A stretch of DNA of 6,225 nucleotides from Anaerolineae bacterium (GCA_021107605.1 JAIOSN010000118.1:1-6225), one strand, 5' to 3'. Shown: positions 1-5,315, numbered from the stretch's first letter. The notes: generated from the sequence alone by a model not told the origin. Numbers and translations are program-made.

Positions 1-261
1 GGCCGGATTGATCTAGAAATCTGATTTTTCAAAAAAATCCGATTTCTAATCAGGCAAGGAATCTACCGCGTGGGGAGATAGTTCTTTAGTGCGTTCCTCT
101 GTTGAGATCTAGTTGTTGGTTCCAGGCTTGGCGAGTTCCACTGCCTCGAAATGCACTGTAGCCGGAACTGCGTAGCTCAGATTCTGGTGTGGGCGCGCGA
201 CCATTAGCCACCGCAGCCCGTGATGCAAGTAGTCGAGTAAACGAAGTGATGCTAATGCCGT
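1..261. other. Spacer without a supported gene
   Basis: No convincing gene is visible here. The only open frame of any length, a 60-codon minus-strand frame at 86-268, has no recognisable domain, no clear ribosome binding site and overlaps the higB promoter. The stretch contains an AT-rich inverted repeat at 14-48 (listed separately) and a weak inverted repeat AGTTCC (134-139) / GGAACT (164-169). It probably represents ordinary intergenic DNA or decayed sequence. Confidence 0.5.
14..48. repeat. AT-rich inverted repeat (hairpin)
   Basis: Positions 14-29 and 33-48 are inverted copies of each other with one mismatch in 16, separated by a 3-base loop (CAA). The right part of each arm ends in a run of T or A, so transcripts from either side could form a hairpin followed by a U-rich tail. 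It may be the terminator of a gene left of the window or a member of a dispersed repeat family. A related sequence at 5281-5296 reads like this one with the 11 bases 30-40 removed. Confidence 0.5.
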
Positions 262-290
262 TTGACAATAATGGCGTACTGCACTATCAT
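262..290 (+). promoter_or_regulatory. Promoter of higBA
   Basis: A perfect -35 hexamer TTGACA (262-267) is followed after 17 bases by TATCAT (285-290), which matches the -10 consensus at five of six positions. The expected start of transcription, about seven bases after the -10 box, falls at or within a base or two of the higB ATG (297). No Shine-Dalgarno sequence precedes that ATG, so the mRNA is probably leaderless. Toxin-antitoxin promoters are usually repressed by the antitoxin, but no strong operator palindrome is evident here. Confidence 0.65.
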
Positions 291-296
291 TGACTT

Positions 297-578
297 ATGA
301 TTAAGAGTTTTCGCGACAAGAAGACCAAGCGAATTTTCTCACGATGCTTCGTACGACGCTTTCCTCAAAATCTACACCGTGTATCTTGGCGTAAACTCAT
401 GATGCTCGATGCAGCGGAACAACTAAGCGATCTCCGTGTTCCTCCTGGCAATCGACTCGAAAAGCTATCGGGAGATCGCAGAGAGAAATATAGTATTCGT
501 ATCAATGACCAATGGCGGATTTGTTTTAGATGGAGAGATGGGGACGCTCACGATGTGGAAATTACAGATTATCACTAG
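297..578 (+). CDS. higB: HigB-type mRNA interferase toxin (RelE superfamily)
   Basis: A 93-residue protein that matches the HigB/RelE-fold toxin family in length and pattern: it opens with MIKSFRDKK, continues with a basic helical region around residues 20-40, and carries the family-typical end with GNRLEKL (51-57), YSIRINDQWRICFRW (65-79) and the DGDAHDVEITDYH tail (81-93). Members of this family bind the ribosome and cleave mRNA within translated codons. Arg68, Arg74 and the C-terminal Tyr92-His93 lie where conserved or catalytic residues are found in the family; this assignment is by pattern only. The ATG at 297 is chosen because MIKSF is the usual start of the family. The toxin comes first, as is normal for higBA and unlike most other toxin-antitoxin pairs. 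Base composition is more AT-rich than the obg gene downstream, consistent with acquisition by transfer. Confidence 0.9.
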   Translation: MIKSFRDKKTKRIFSRCFVRRFPQNLHRVSWRKLMMLDAAEQLSDLRVPPGNRLEKLSGDRREKYSIRINDQWRICFRWRDGDAHDVEITDYH

Positions 579-582
579 GAGG
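577..582 (+). promoter_or_regulatory. Strong ribosome binding site of higA overlapping higB stop
   Basis: AGGAGG lies at 577-582, eight bases before the higA ATG (591), and shares two bases with the higB stop codon TAG (576-578). A consensus site for the antitoxin and none for the toxin suggests that more HigA than HigB is made from one message, as the pair needs. Confidence 0.75.
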
Positions 583-590
583 TAGAAGCG

Positions 591-905
591 ATGATTGAGA
601 AAAAGTTTGCTCCCGTTCACCCTGGTGAAGTATTGCTGGAAGAATTTCTAAACCCAATGGATATCAGCCAATATCGTCTGGCTAAGGATATTAGTGTAGA
701 CCCACGTCGTATCAACGAGATCGTACACGGCGAACGTTCGATCACGGCCAACACAGCGATTAGGTTGTCTCGGTATTTTGGTTTGTCAGAACGTTTTTGG
801 ATGAACCTCCAAGTTCGTTATGATTTGGAAATGGAGAAAGATCGTTTTAGGGGACGGTTAGAGAAGGAAGTGAAGCTTTTCGTGGCAAGTCCAGCAGTAA
901 GCTGA
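591..905 (+). CDS. higA: HigA-type antitoxin, XRE-family helix-turn-helix
   Basis: A 104-residue DNA-binding antitoxin. It begins with the HigA signature APVHPGEVLLEEFL (7-20), followed by the helix-turn-helix: ISQYRLAKDI (25-34) as the first helices and the recognition region VDPRRINEIVHGERSIT (36-52). After TANTAIRLSRYFGLS (52-66) comes the family-typical FWMNLQVRYDLE (69-80). HigA binds and neutralises HigB and represses the operon promoter through its helix-turn-helix domain; that role is known for the family and inferred here. The start at 591 is fixed by the AGGAGG eight bases upstream. The gene begins 12 bases after higB ends and must be co-transcribed. The C-terminal tail (residues 85-104) is variable in the family and shows nothing recognisable. 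Confidence 0.92.
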   Translation: MIEKKFAPVHPGEVLLEEFLNPMDISQYRLAKDISVDPRRINEIVHGERSITANTAIRLSRYFGLSERFWMNLQVRYDLEMEKDRFRGRLEKEVKLFVASPAVS

Positions 906-1109
906 TGACTAGATTATCACTTAATCCGTTACTACTCAGCCACCCTGCAAAATTCAAGAGCGGACGCAGATTTTCGCAGATAAAATAGCAAAGCAGCGTG
1001 CAGCTGCGTTCTAGAGGAGCTCTTCCCACCCGCCACCTGATCTGTACATATCATACAAGTAACGGCTATCGGTTGACTTTCAGTTCGCCTGCGGTAAGCT
1101 TGTTTTACT
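906..1109. other. higA-obg spacer with a dispersed-repeat fragment
   Basis: There is no gene in this spacer. It contains a GGACGCAGAT...CGC.GATAAAA sequence at 961-986 that recurs at 5256-5280 (see repeats), a small hairpin GCAGC (993-997) / GCTGC (1003-1007) that could weakly end the higBA transcript, and a possible weak obg promoter. A TTGACT at 1073-1078 is the best -35 candidate for obg, but no good -10 box follows at the proper distance. A 60-codon minus-strand frame at 847-1029 is not supported. Confidence 0.4.
961..986 (+). repeat. Dispersed repeat fragment, copy A
   Basis: The sequence GGACGCAGAT then CGCAGATAAAA closely matches GGACGCAGAT then CGCTGATAAAA at 5256-5279, in the same orientation. 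Short sequences of this type occur in the intergenic DNA of many environmental bacterial genomes; that recollection was not checked against a database. Confidence 0.45.
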
Positions 1110-2384
1110 ATGTATTATGATGAAGTGAAAATCTATGTTAAGGGTGGACGCGGCGGCAATGGAGCCGTCGCTTTTCGTCGTGAGAAGTATATACCTTATG
1201 GCGGGCCGGCAGGCGGTGATGGAGGTCGTGGAGGGGACGTGGTGCTGGTAGTGACTCGGCATCGCAACACGCTCTTCCACCTACGCCATCGCAATAAGTT
1301 TGTGGCGGATAGTGGCGAACATGGTCGTTCCAAGCAGCAATATGGCGCCGGCGCGGAAGATCTGTTGATTGAGGTGCCGGAGGGCACGTTGGTCACGGAA
1401 GAAGAGAGTGGAGCGCTGCTGGCCGATTTAACGGAACATGGGCGGCGCTTTGTGGTGGCCCGTGGCGGCAAAGGTGGCCGGGGCAATATACACTTTGCCA
1501 CTTCCACACGCCAGACCCCGCGCATCTCGGAGAAGGGCGATCCTGGCGAGAAGCGTAATGTGAAATTGGAGCTCAAGCTGCTGGCCGATATTGGGTTGGT
1601 GGGCAAGCCGAACGCCGGTAAATCAACTCTGCTCTCGGTGACTACCTCGGCGGAGCCGAAGATCGCGGCTTATCCCTTCACCACGTTGCAGCCAAATCTG
1701 GGTGTGGTGGCGTTGGATGCCCAAACCACTTTCGTGATGGCGGACGTGCCTGGTTTGATTGAGGGCGCCAGTCAAGGCAAAGGGTTGGGACATGAGTTCT
1801 TGCGCCATATCGAGCGGACCGGTATCTTAATTCATCTGATCGATGGCACTGCGCCCGATCCCGTAGCCGATTTTGAGGCCATCAACGTGGAATTGGCCTC
1901 TTTTGGGCACAAGTTGATGGAGAAAGAGCAGCTGGTGGCGATCAACAAACTGGATATGCCCCAGGCTGCGGAACGCTTCCCGGCAATTAAAGCAGCTATC
2001 GAGGAATTGGGTTACCCGGTGATGGGGATTTCGGCCATCACGCATCAGGGTGTGCGCAAATTATTGGGCCGCGCTCTCCAGATGCTGGAAGACCTGCCGG
2101 AGCCAGAGCCGCAAATGCCAACTCCTGTGGTTATCCGGCCGGACAAATTCGATGCGGGGTTTTCCATTGAGCAGCACTCCGATGGTCTCTGGGGGGTCTC
2201 CGGAGGAAAAATTGAGCGCGCAGTCCAGCGCACTAATCTGAGCCAGCCGGAGAGCGTGATGCGCCTGCACCGTTATTTGAAGAGCAAAGGGGTGATTGCC
2301 GAGTTGCGCAAGCGAGGCGTCCAGGAGAATGACCTGGTGCGTATCGGTGAGTACGAGTTGGAGTGGCGCAGGTGCGACGAGTGA
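1110..2384 (+). CDS. obg: GTPase Obg (CgtA)
   Basis: A complete 424-residue Obg GTPase, an essential cytoplasmic protein that binds the 50S ribosomal subunit and acts in its assembly and in stringent or stress responses. The glycine-rich Obg fold covers about residues 1-157, with the signature GGRGGNG near the start. The G domain follows: P-loop GKPNAGKST at 165-173 (G1), the switch I threonines T191-T192 in YPFTT (G2), DVPG at 212-215 (G3), NKLD at 279-282 (G4) and SA at 308-309 (G5). The last roughly 80 residues, from about 340, form the Obg-specific C-terminal (OCT) domain, which is present in only some lineages. The start at 1110 gives the conserved MYYDEVKIYVKGG opening; no clear Shine-Dalgarno sequence precedes it. 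The common neighbours rplU and rpmA are absent here, and the gene stands alone with its own terminator. Confidence 0.97.
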   Translation: MYYDEVKIYVKGGRGGNGAVAFRREKYIPYGGPAGGDGGRGGDVVLVVTRHRNTLFHLRHRNKFVADSGEHGRSKQQYGAGAEDLLIEVPEGTLVTEEESGALLADLTEHGRRFVVARGGKGGRGNIHFATSTRQTPRISEKGDPGEKRNVKLELKLLADIGLVGKPNAGKSTLLSVTTSAEPKIAAYPFTTLQPNLGVVALDAQTTFVMADVPGLIEGASQGKGLGHEFLRHIERTGILIHLIDGTAPDPVADFEAINVELASFGHKLMEKEQLVAINKLDMPQAAERFPAIKAAIEELGYPVMGISAITHQGVRKLLGRALQMLEDLPEPEPQMPTPVVIRPDKFDAGFSIEQHSDGLWGVSGGKIERAVQRTNLSQPESVMRLHRYLKSKGVIAELRKRGVQENDLVRIGEYELEWRRCDE

Positions 2385-2400
2385 ACTTGAGTGTAAGCGC

Positions 2401-2437
2401 AAACCCCGCTGGTGACCAATCACCGGCGGGGTTTTTT
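2401..2437 (+). terminator. Intrinsic terminator of obg
   Basis: The arm at 2401-2414 pairs with 2421-2434: AAACCCCGC with GCGGGGTTT, one T-G pair, then GGTG with CACC, closing a 6-base loop (2415-2420). The T run at 2432-2437 completes a classic Rho-independent terminator that begins 16 bases after the obg stop codon. Confidence 0.92.
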
Positions 2438-2520
2438 ATGTGCAGAGTTCCCGGTGCTTTCAAAAATGCTCCCAGTCCTTGTCCTCGGTTACTGCTCCAC
2501 AATACATTTGCTAGCATACT

Positions 2521-2599
2521 AGTCCACGTAGGTGGACTTTGCAAGGGTAGCCGCGACTTCCCACGGCCCAGGGCTGTCTGGCAAGGGTAGTCGCCAGGC
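2521..2599 (+). repeat. 79-base structured dispersed repeat, full copy 1
   Basis: This copy can be divided into hairpin I, AGTCCAC-GTAG-GTGGACT (2521-2538); a 14-base linker (2539-2552); an outer stem GCGACTTCCC (2553-2562) pairing with GGGTAGTCGC (2585-2594) with one mismatch; and an inner hairpin at 2563-2577 (ACGGCCC / GGGCTGT with one G-T pair), leaving a 7-base bulge at 2578-2584. It ends three bases from the stop codon of the metallo-hydrolase gene. The full copy at 4445-4523 aligns without gaps at 67 of 79 positions, and 5391-5437 is identical to 2553-2599. Confidence 0.85.
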
Positions 2600-2602
2600 C
2601 AG

Positions 2603-3475
2603 TTATTCCTGCTCCCATCCGCTGGGCGACGTGCATTCCCCGCCCAATTCCGCATAAACGCTCTCCACGTTCCAGCGGTGAGGCAAGGTATTGGCCTCTG
2701 GATGACGGTAGTTCATCTTGGCGCAGGTGGTTACCGTCTCGTTGAGGCTGGCTCCTGCCTGGATGGCGGCTGCAACCAGCGCGCGCAGTTCCGCGAGATA
2801 GGCGCGATCCTCCCGCAACCGCGCGTCAATCTCTGCCGGCTCTTGAGCCGGCGTGCCGTGGCCGGGAACGAGCGTCCTAATCTCCAACTGTGCCAGTTGG
2901 CTCAGTGTCTCTTCGTAAGCGGCCAGATTGTGGCTGATAAAGGGGATTTCTAGCTCACTGAGCATATCTCCGGCCCAGAGGGCGCCATCGGGAGCGTGAT
3001 AGATGACGATCTGATCCGGCGCGTGGCCCGGTGCGTGTCGTAGCTGCAAGGTCAGTGCGCCGGCGGGCAGTGCTAGCCTTTCCTCGAAAACCAGATCAGG
3101 GTGGGGTGGTTCAAACGGGGTTGCGCGTTGACGGCCACATTCCATTTCCCATCCGGCGACTTGGCGCTGTAAATCCTCTCGGTGATCTCGAATGACCTCC
3201 CGGTAACTGGCGTGTGCCACAACTTGCACGCCGGGGAATTGCTCCGGCCCCAAAATGTGATCCCAGTGCCCGTGGGTGAGGATGATGGTCGTCACCTTTG
3301 CGCCCTGCTTGTGGACGAACTGCGCGATGGCTTGCGAGGCTGCGGGCGCGATGCCGGGGTCAATCAGAGTGGCGGCGTCATCACTGAGAAAGATGCCGCT
3401 GTTGGTCTGATAGAGATCGCTCTGTGTGACCCAGAGGTACGTGGTCAACTGCGTGAAGGTCTGGCCGCCGGTCAT
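2603..3475 (-). CDS. MBL-fold metallo-hydrolase (glyoxalase II-like)
   Basis: A 290-residue cytoplasmic hydrolase of the metallo-beta-lactamase superfamily; no signal peptide is present. The metal-binding set is complete: THGHWDH gives His68, His70, Asp72 and His73; APGHAPD gives His151; GD at 169-170 gives the bridging Asp170; PGHG gives His206. TLIDPG (36-41) is the usual strand before the first motif. This arrangement predicts a two-metal (usually zinc) centre that hydrolyses a thioester, lactone, phosphoester or similar bond; the substrate cannot be read from the sequence. The C-terminal part (about 215-290) is helical and resembles the extension seen in glyoxalase II-like and other MBL proteins. 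The start codon overlaps the stop of the upstream gene (ATGA, 3472-3475), with a GGGAG-like ribosome site inside that gene, so translation is probably coupled. Confidence 0.9.
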   Translation of the reverse strand: MTGGQTFTQLTTYLWVTQSDLYQTNSGIFLSDDAATLIDPGIAPAASQAIAQFVHKQGAKVTTIILTHGHWDHILGPEQFPGVQVVAHASYREVIRDHREDLQRQVAGWEMECGRQRATPFEPPHPDLVFEERLALPAGALTLQLRHAPGHAPDQIVIYHAPDGALWAGDMLSELEIPFISHNLAAYEETLSQLAQLEIRTLVPGHGTPAQEPAEIDARLREDRAYLAELRALVAAAIQAGASLNETVTTCAKMNYRHPEANTLPHRWNVESVYAELGGECTSPSGWEQE

Positions 3476-4122
3476 CTCTCTCCCGGAGGCAGTGCGCCGC
3501 CTAAGCGTTGGACGGCCGCACGCACCGCGTCCGGGTCGGCCTCGCGCAATATCCCATCCGGCACATCTTCCCGATCCAGTATCACCGCCACGGTACCCTG
3601 GTGACAGTGGATTGCCAGATCTGCGGTGTAGCTCTGGTCATTGTCGCGGATCAGATATTCGCGTTCAGGGAAGAAACCGCTCTCTTTGAGAGTGACGTAA
3701 AGGCCCTCAACGCCGGAGATGTAGAGATCATTGATCTCCTCGGCATCGTTGAAACGGTCCCAGGTGGTCTCGATAAAGGTGATTCTGCGCCAATGCAAGC
3801 TGGGAATGGGTGGTTCCCGGTGGATAAGCGGCCCCAACTGCATTTTGTAGTAGGGAGCATCCGCGCGGGGGTGGTTTGGTTGTGCGGGTAATAGATCCCG
3901 CCGTTGTACTAACTCATACCCCCGTACTTCCGCGTACCAATGGATGGCCCACTTATTTTTCTTGAACGGTGCGGTGAAGTAGAAAGCCAGCACCGCCGCA
4001 CTGGAGGTACACTGAGGCGCGTGTTGCTGGGGAATGCGATACCAACCGGCATCGCGCGCAATGCGAAAGTCCGCCGGCGCGGTCATTACTCCCACTAAAA
4101 CTTGATCTGCTGCGTGGAACAT
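3472..4122 (-). CDS. Uncharacterised protein, first gene of operon with MBL hydrolase
   Basis: A 216-residue soluble protein that I do not recognise as a named family. It is well supported as a gene: a GAGGAGG ribosome site (4130-4136) lies seven bases before the ATG, a good promoter sits upstream, and its stop overlaps the next start by ATGA. Residues 1-130 contain aromatic and basic patches, including AFYFTAPFKKNKWAIHWYAEV (46-66, hydrophobic and mixed), YYKMQLGPL (91-99), IPSLHWRRITFIETTWDRF (106-124) and EINDLY (129-134). Residues 150-185, FFPEREYLIRD followed by YTADLAIHC and VAVILDRE, loosely resemble the beta-strand, acidic-residue pattern of PD-(D/E)XK or DUF559-like nuclease folds, with Asp168, Asp183 and Glu185 as acidic candidates. 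That similarity is only an impression. Tight coupling suggests it works with, or on the same substrate as, the hydrolase. Confidence 0.85.
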   Translation of the reverse strand: MFHAADQVLVGVMTAPADFRIARDAGWYRIPQQHAPQCTSSAAVLAFYFTAPFKKNKWAIHWYAEVRGYELVQRRDLLPAQPNHPRADAPYYKMQLGPLIHREPPIPSLHWRRITFIETTWDRFNDAEEINDLYISGVEGLYVTLKESGFFPEREYLIRDNDQSYTADLAIHCHQGTVAVILDREDVPDGILREADPDAVRAAVQRLGGALPPGER

Positions 4123-4129
4123 AGTGTTA

Positions 4130-4136
4130 CCTCCTC
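4130..4136 (-). promoter_or_regulatory. Ribosome binding site of the 216-residue protein
   Basis: On the minus strand GAGGAGG precedes the ATG (4122) by seven bases. It fixes the start codon of the first gene of the operon. Confidence 0.8.
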
Positions 4137-4156
4137 ACTGACTGATGTTGAGGAAA

Positions 4157-4184
4157 AGTATAGAAGAAAGGGGGGGGCTGTCAA
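4157..4184 (-). promoter_or_regulatory. Operon promoter with an 8-base homopolymer in its spacer
   Basis: Reading the minus strand, TTGACA (4184-4179) is separated by 16 bases from TATACT (4162-4157), giving a strong sigma70-type promoter. The spacer holds an uninterrupted run of eight C (eight G on the plus strand, 4170-4177). Transcription should start near 4150, giving a leader of about 28 bases that carries the GAGGAGG site. Gain or loss of a base in the run would change the 16-base spacing and therefore the promoter strength. Confidence 0.7.
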
Positions 4185-4190
4185 GGGTAA

Positions 4191-4430
4191 GCGAGAGAGC
4201 GAGAAGGCGAGAAGGCGAGAGAGCGAAAAGGCGAGAGAACGAGAAAGCGAGAAGGCGAGAAAGCGAGAAGGCGAAAAGGCGAGAGAGCGAGAAGGCGAGA
4301 AAGCGAGAGAACGAGAAAGCGAGAGAACGAGAAAGCGAGAGAGCGAAAAGGCGAGAGAGTAAGAAAGCGAGAGAGCAAGAAAGCGAGAAGGCGAGAAAGC
4401 GAAGGGGCGATAAGGCGAGAAAGCGAGGGG
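4191..4430 (+). repeat. Octanucleotide tandem array, 30 units
   Basis: Thirty consecutive 8-base units of consensus GCGAGARR run from 4191 to 4430 with no insertion or deletion. Common units are GCGAGAGA, GCGAGAAG, GCGAGAAA, GCGAAAAG and ACGAGAAA; the last few (GCGAAGGG, GCGATAAG, GCGAGGGG) drift away. The plus strand is purine at nearly every position except the single C of each unit. Because eight is not a multiple of three and there are few stops, several frames stay open and give repetitive Arg/Glu/Lys or Ser/Leu/Arg reading frames; these are not taken as genes. The array ends six bases before the -35 box of the minus-strand operon promoter. Confidence 0.95.
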
Positions 4431-4444
4431 TCAGAGCAAGTGTT

Positions 4445-4523
4445 AGTCGCCGTAGGGCGACTTCGCCAGGGTAGCCGCGAATTCCCACGGCCCAGAGCCG
4501 TCTGGCAAGGGCATTCACCAGGC
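4445..4523 (+). repeat. 79-base structured dispersed repeat, full copy 2
   Basis: This copy aligns without gaps to 2521-2599 with 12 differences. Hairpin I is AGTCGCC-GTAG-GGCGACT (4445-4462), the linker 4463-4476, the outer stem GCGAATTCCC (4477-4486) with GGGCATTCAC (4509-4518), and the inner hairpin 4487-4501. Several of the differences from copy 1 preserve pairing. It lies between the octamer array and the tRNA gene. Confidence 0.85.
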
Positions 4524-4593
4524 GCAGCTAACACGCTGGGACGCTGAACCGCTAAACTGCACCCAGTTACTAATCATCACTCACTTTATTTGC

Positions 4594-4621
4594 TTGCCAG
4601 CCGTATTGACTATGGTAAAAT
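4594..4621 (+). promoter_or_regulatory. Promoter of tRNA-Arg
   Basis: TTGCCA (4594-4599, five of six consensus positions) is followed after 16 bases by TAAAAT (4616-4621, five of six). The expected start of transcription, about 4628, is a few bases before the mature tRNA end. Confidence 0.55.
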
Positions 4622-4632
4622 AAGCGCATCAA

Positions 4633-4705
4633 GCCCCTGTGGTTCAAGTGGATAGGGCATCGGCCTCCGGAGCCGAGGATTCGCGTTCAAGTCGCGACAG
4701 GGGCA
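4633..4705 (+). tRNA. trnR: tRNA-Arg, anticodon CCG (reads CGG)
   Basis: A complete cloverleaf of 73 bases. The acceptor stem is GCCCCTG (4633-4639) with CAGGGGC (4698-4704) and discriminator A4705. The D arm is GTTC (4642-4645) with GGGC (4655-4658). The anticodon stem TCGGC (4660-4664) pairs with GCCGA (4672-4676), and the loop CTCCGGA holds anticodon CCG at 4667-4669. The T stem TCGCG (4681-4685) pairs with CGCGA (4693-4697) around the loop TTCAAGT. The 3' CCA is not encoded and must be added after transcription. Confidence 0.95.
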
Positions 4706-4708
4706 TCA

Positions 4709-4738
4709 AAAACGGCCCACCAATTGGTGGGCCGTTTT
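4709..4738. terminator. Bidirectional intrinsic terminator, tRNA-Arg and FKBP gene
   Basis: A perfect 30-base palindrome: AAAACGGCCCACCAA (4709-4723) and its exact complement (4724-4738). On either strand the transcript forms a long hairpin ending in a U run. It starts four bases after the tRNA and lies 18 bases past the end of the convergent FKBP gene, so it can end both transcripts. Confidence 0.9.
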
Positions 4739-4755
4739 GCGTTATCGGGAGTTCA

Positions 4756-5184
4756 CTACTCAATAGCGAGTAGCTCCACCTCGAAAACCAACGTTGCGTT
4801 CGGTGGAATTACTTCTCCGGAGCCAGCTGCTCCGTAAGCCAACTCTGAGGGAATAATCAGCTTGCGTTTGCCACCGACTTTCATAGTGGCTACGCCTTCA
4901 TCCCAGCCAGAGATTACCCTGCCTAGCCCAATCTCAAAGTCGAAAGGTTGCCCGCGATCCACCGAACTATCAAATTTGGTGCCGTCCGTCAACCAACCGA
5001 TGTAATGCACCATCACGGTATCTCCCATCACCGGCGCCGCACCATCGCCAACCTTTAGATCAACGTACTGCAAGCCAGAATCTGTGGTGATCATTTTCTC
5101 CTTACTTCCGCCAGAACTATAAGCTATCCATATACCGATTATCAATACTGCTACTGCTGCCAACGCCAAGTAAACTTTACGCAT
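4756..5184 (-). CDS. FKBP-type peptidyl-prolyl cis-trans isomerase, membrane-anchored
   Basis: A 142-residue protein with a short basic N-terminus and a single hydrophobic segment at about residues 4-22, followed by a small linker and one FKBP domain (about 36-142). There is no lipobox cysteine, so it is probably anchored by an uncleaved signal segment with the domain outside the membrane, where it would speed proline isomerisation in folding proteins. The aromatic active site of FKBP proteins is present: Tyr61, Phe71, Asp72, Val90, Ile91, Trp94, Tyr117 and Phe134. DGTKFDSS (67-74), GWDEGV (93-98), PSELAYG (112-118) and the FEVELL strand (134-139) are family hallmarks. No chaperone insert of SlyD type is seen. 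The start is set by AGGAGG (5199-5194), nine bases before the ATG. It converges with the tRNA gene and is apparently transcribed alone. Confidence 0.95.
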   Translation of the reverse strand: MRKVYLALAAVAVLIIGIWIAYSSGGSKEKMITTDSGLQYVDLKVGDGAAPVMGDTVMVHYIGWLTDGTKFDSSVDRGQPFDFEIGLGRVISGWDEGVATMKVGGKRKLIIPSELAYGAAGSGEVIPPNATLVFEVELLAIE

Positions 5185-5216
5185 AGCATTTTACCTCCTG
5201 AACGATGAACATGGCT

Positions 5217-5244
5217 AGTCTACCATTTTTCAGAAGAGCGGCAA
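5217..5244 (-). promoter_or_regulatory. Likely promoter of the FKBP gene
   Basis: On the minus strand TTGCCG (5244-5239) is followed after 16 bases by TAGACT (5222-5217); each hexamer matches four of six consensus positions. The leader would be about 26 bases and would carry the AGGAGG site. This is moderate evidence only. Confidence 0.4.
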
Positions 5245-5255
5245 GATATCATTGG

Positions 5256-5296
5256 GGACGCAGATGCACGCTGATAAAAACTGATTTTTGATTTCT
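5256..5296 (+). repeat. Dispersed repeat fragment, copy B
   Basis: GGACGCAGAT then CGCTGATAAAA (5256-5279) matches the fragment at 961-986. It runs directly into CTGATTTTT-GATTTCT (5281-5296), whose two halves are also found at 21-29 and 41-47, there separated by 11 bases. The stretch therefore looks like a patchwork of dispersed intergenic repeats. Confidence 0.45.
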
Positions 5297-5315
5297 CTGA
5301 AAAAGATTATCTCAC

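Noticed and set aside
86..268. 60-codon minus-strand frame upstream of higB
   Set aside because: It has no recognisable domain or clear ribosome site and overlaps the higBA promoter; it may be a decayed fragment but cannot be supported.
1073..1100. obg promoter TTGACT-N16-TAAGCT
   Set aside because: The -10 candidate matches only three of six positions.
1196..1606. 136-codon minus-strand frame inside obg
   Set aside because: It is Pro/Ser/Arg-rich and antisense to the glycine-rich Obg domain, a typical shadow of GC-biased codons.
2233..2655. 140-codon minus-strand frame across the end of obg, its terminator and the repeat
   Set aside because: It lies antisense to the conserved OCT domain and runs through a terminator and a dispersed repeat; its recognisable parts are only translations of those repeats.
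3182..3891. Plus-strand frames of 87-140 codons opposite the MBL operon
   Set aside because: They oppose two well-supported coupled genes and show no domain or ribosome site.
4191..4430. CRISPR array
   Set aside because: Units are 8 bases with no spacers; no cas gene is present.
4102..4534. Repetitive open frames on both strands across the octamer array (Arg/Glu/Lys-rich or Ser/Leu/Phe-rich, 86-127 codons)
   Set aside because: They follow from an 8-base repeat with almost no stop codons. Several frames are open at once, none has a ribosome site, and they cross the operon promoter and the structured repeat.
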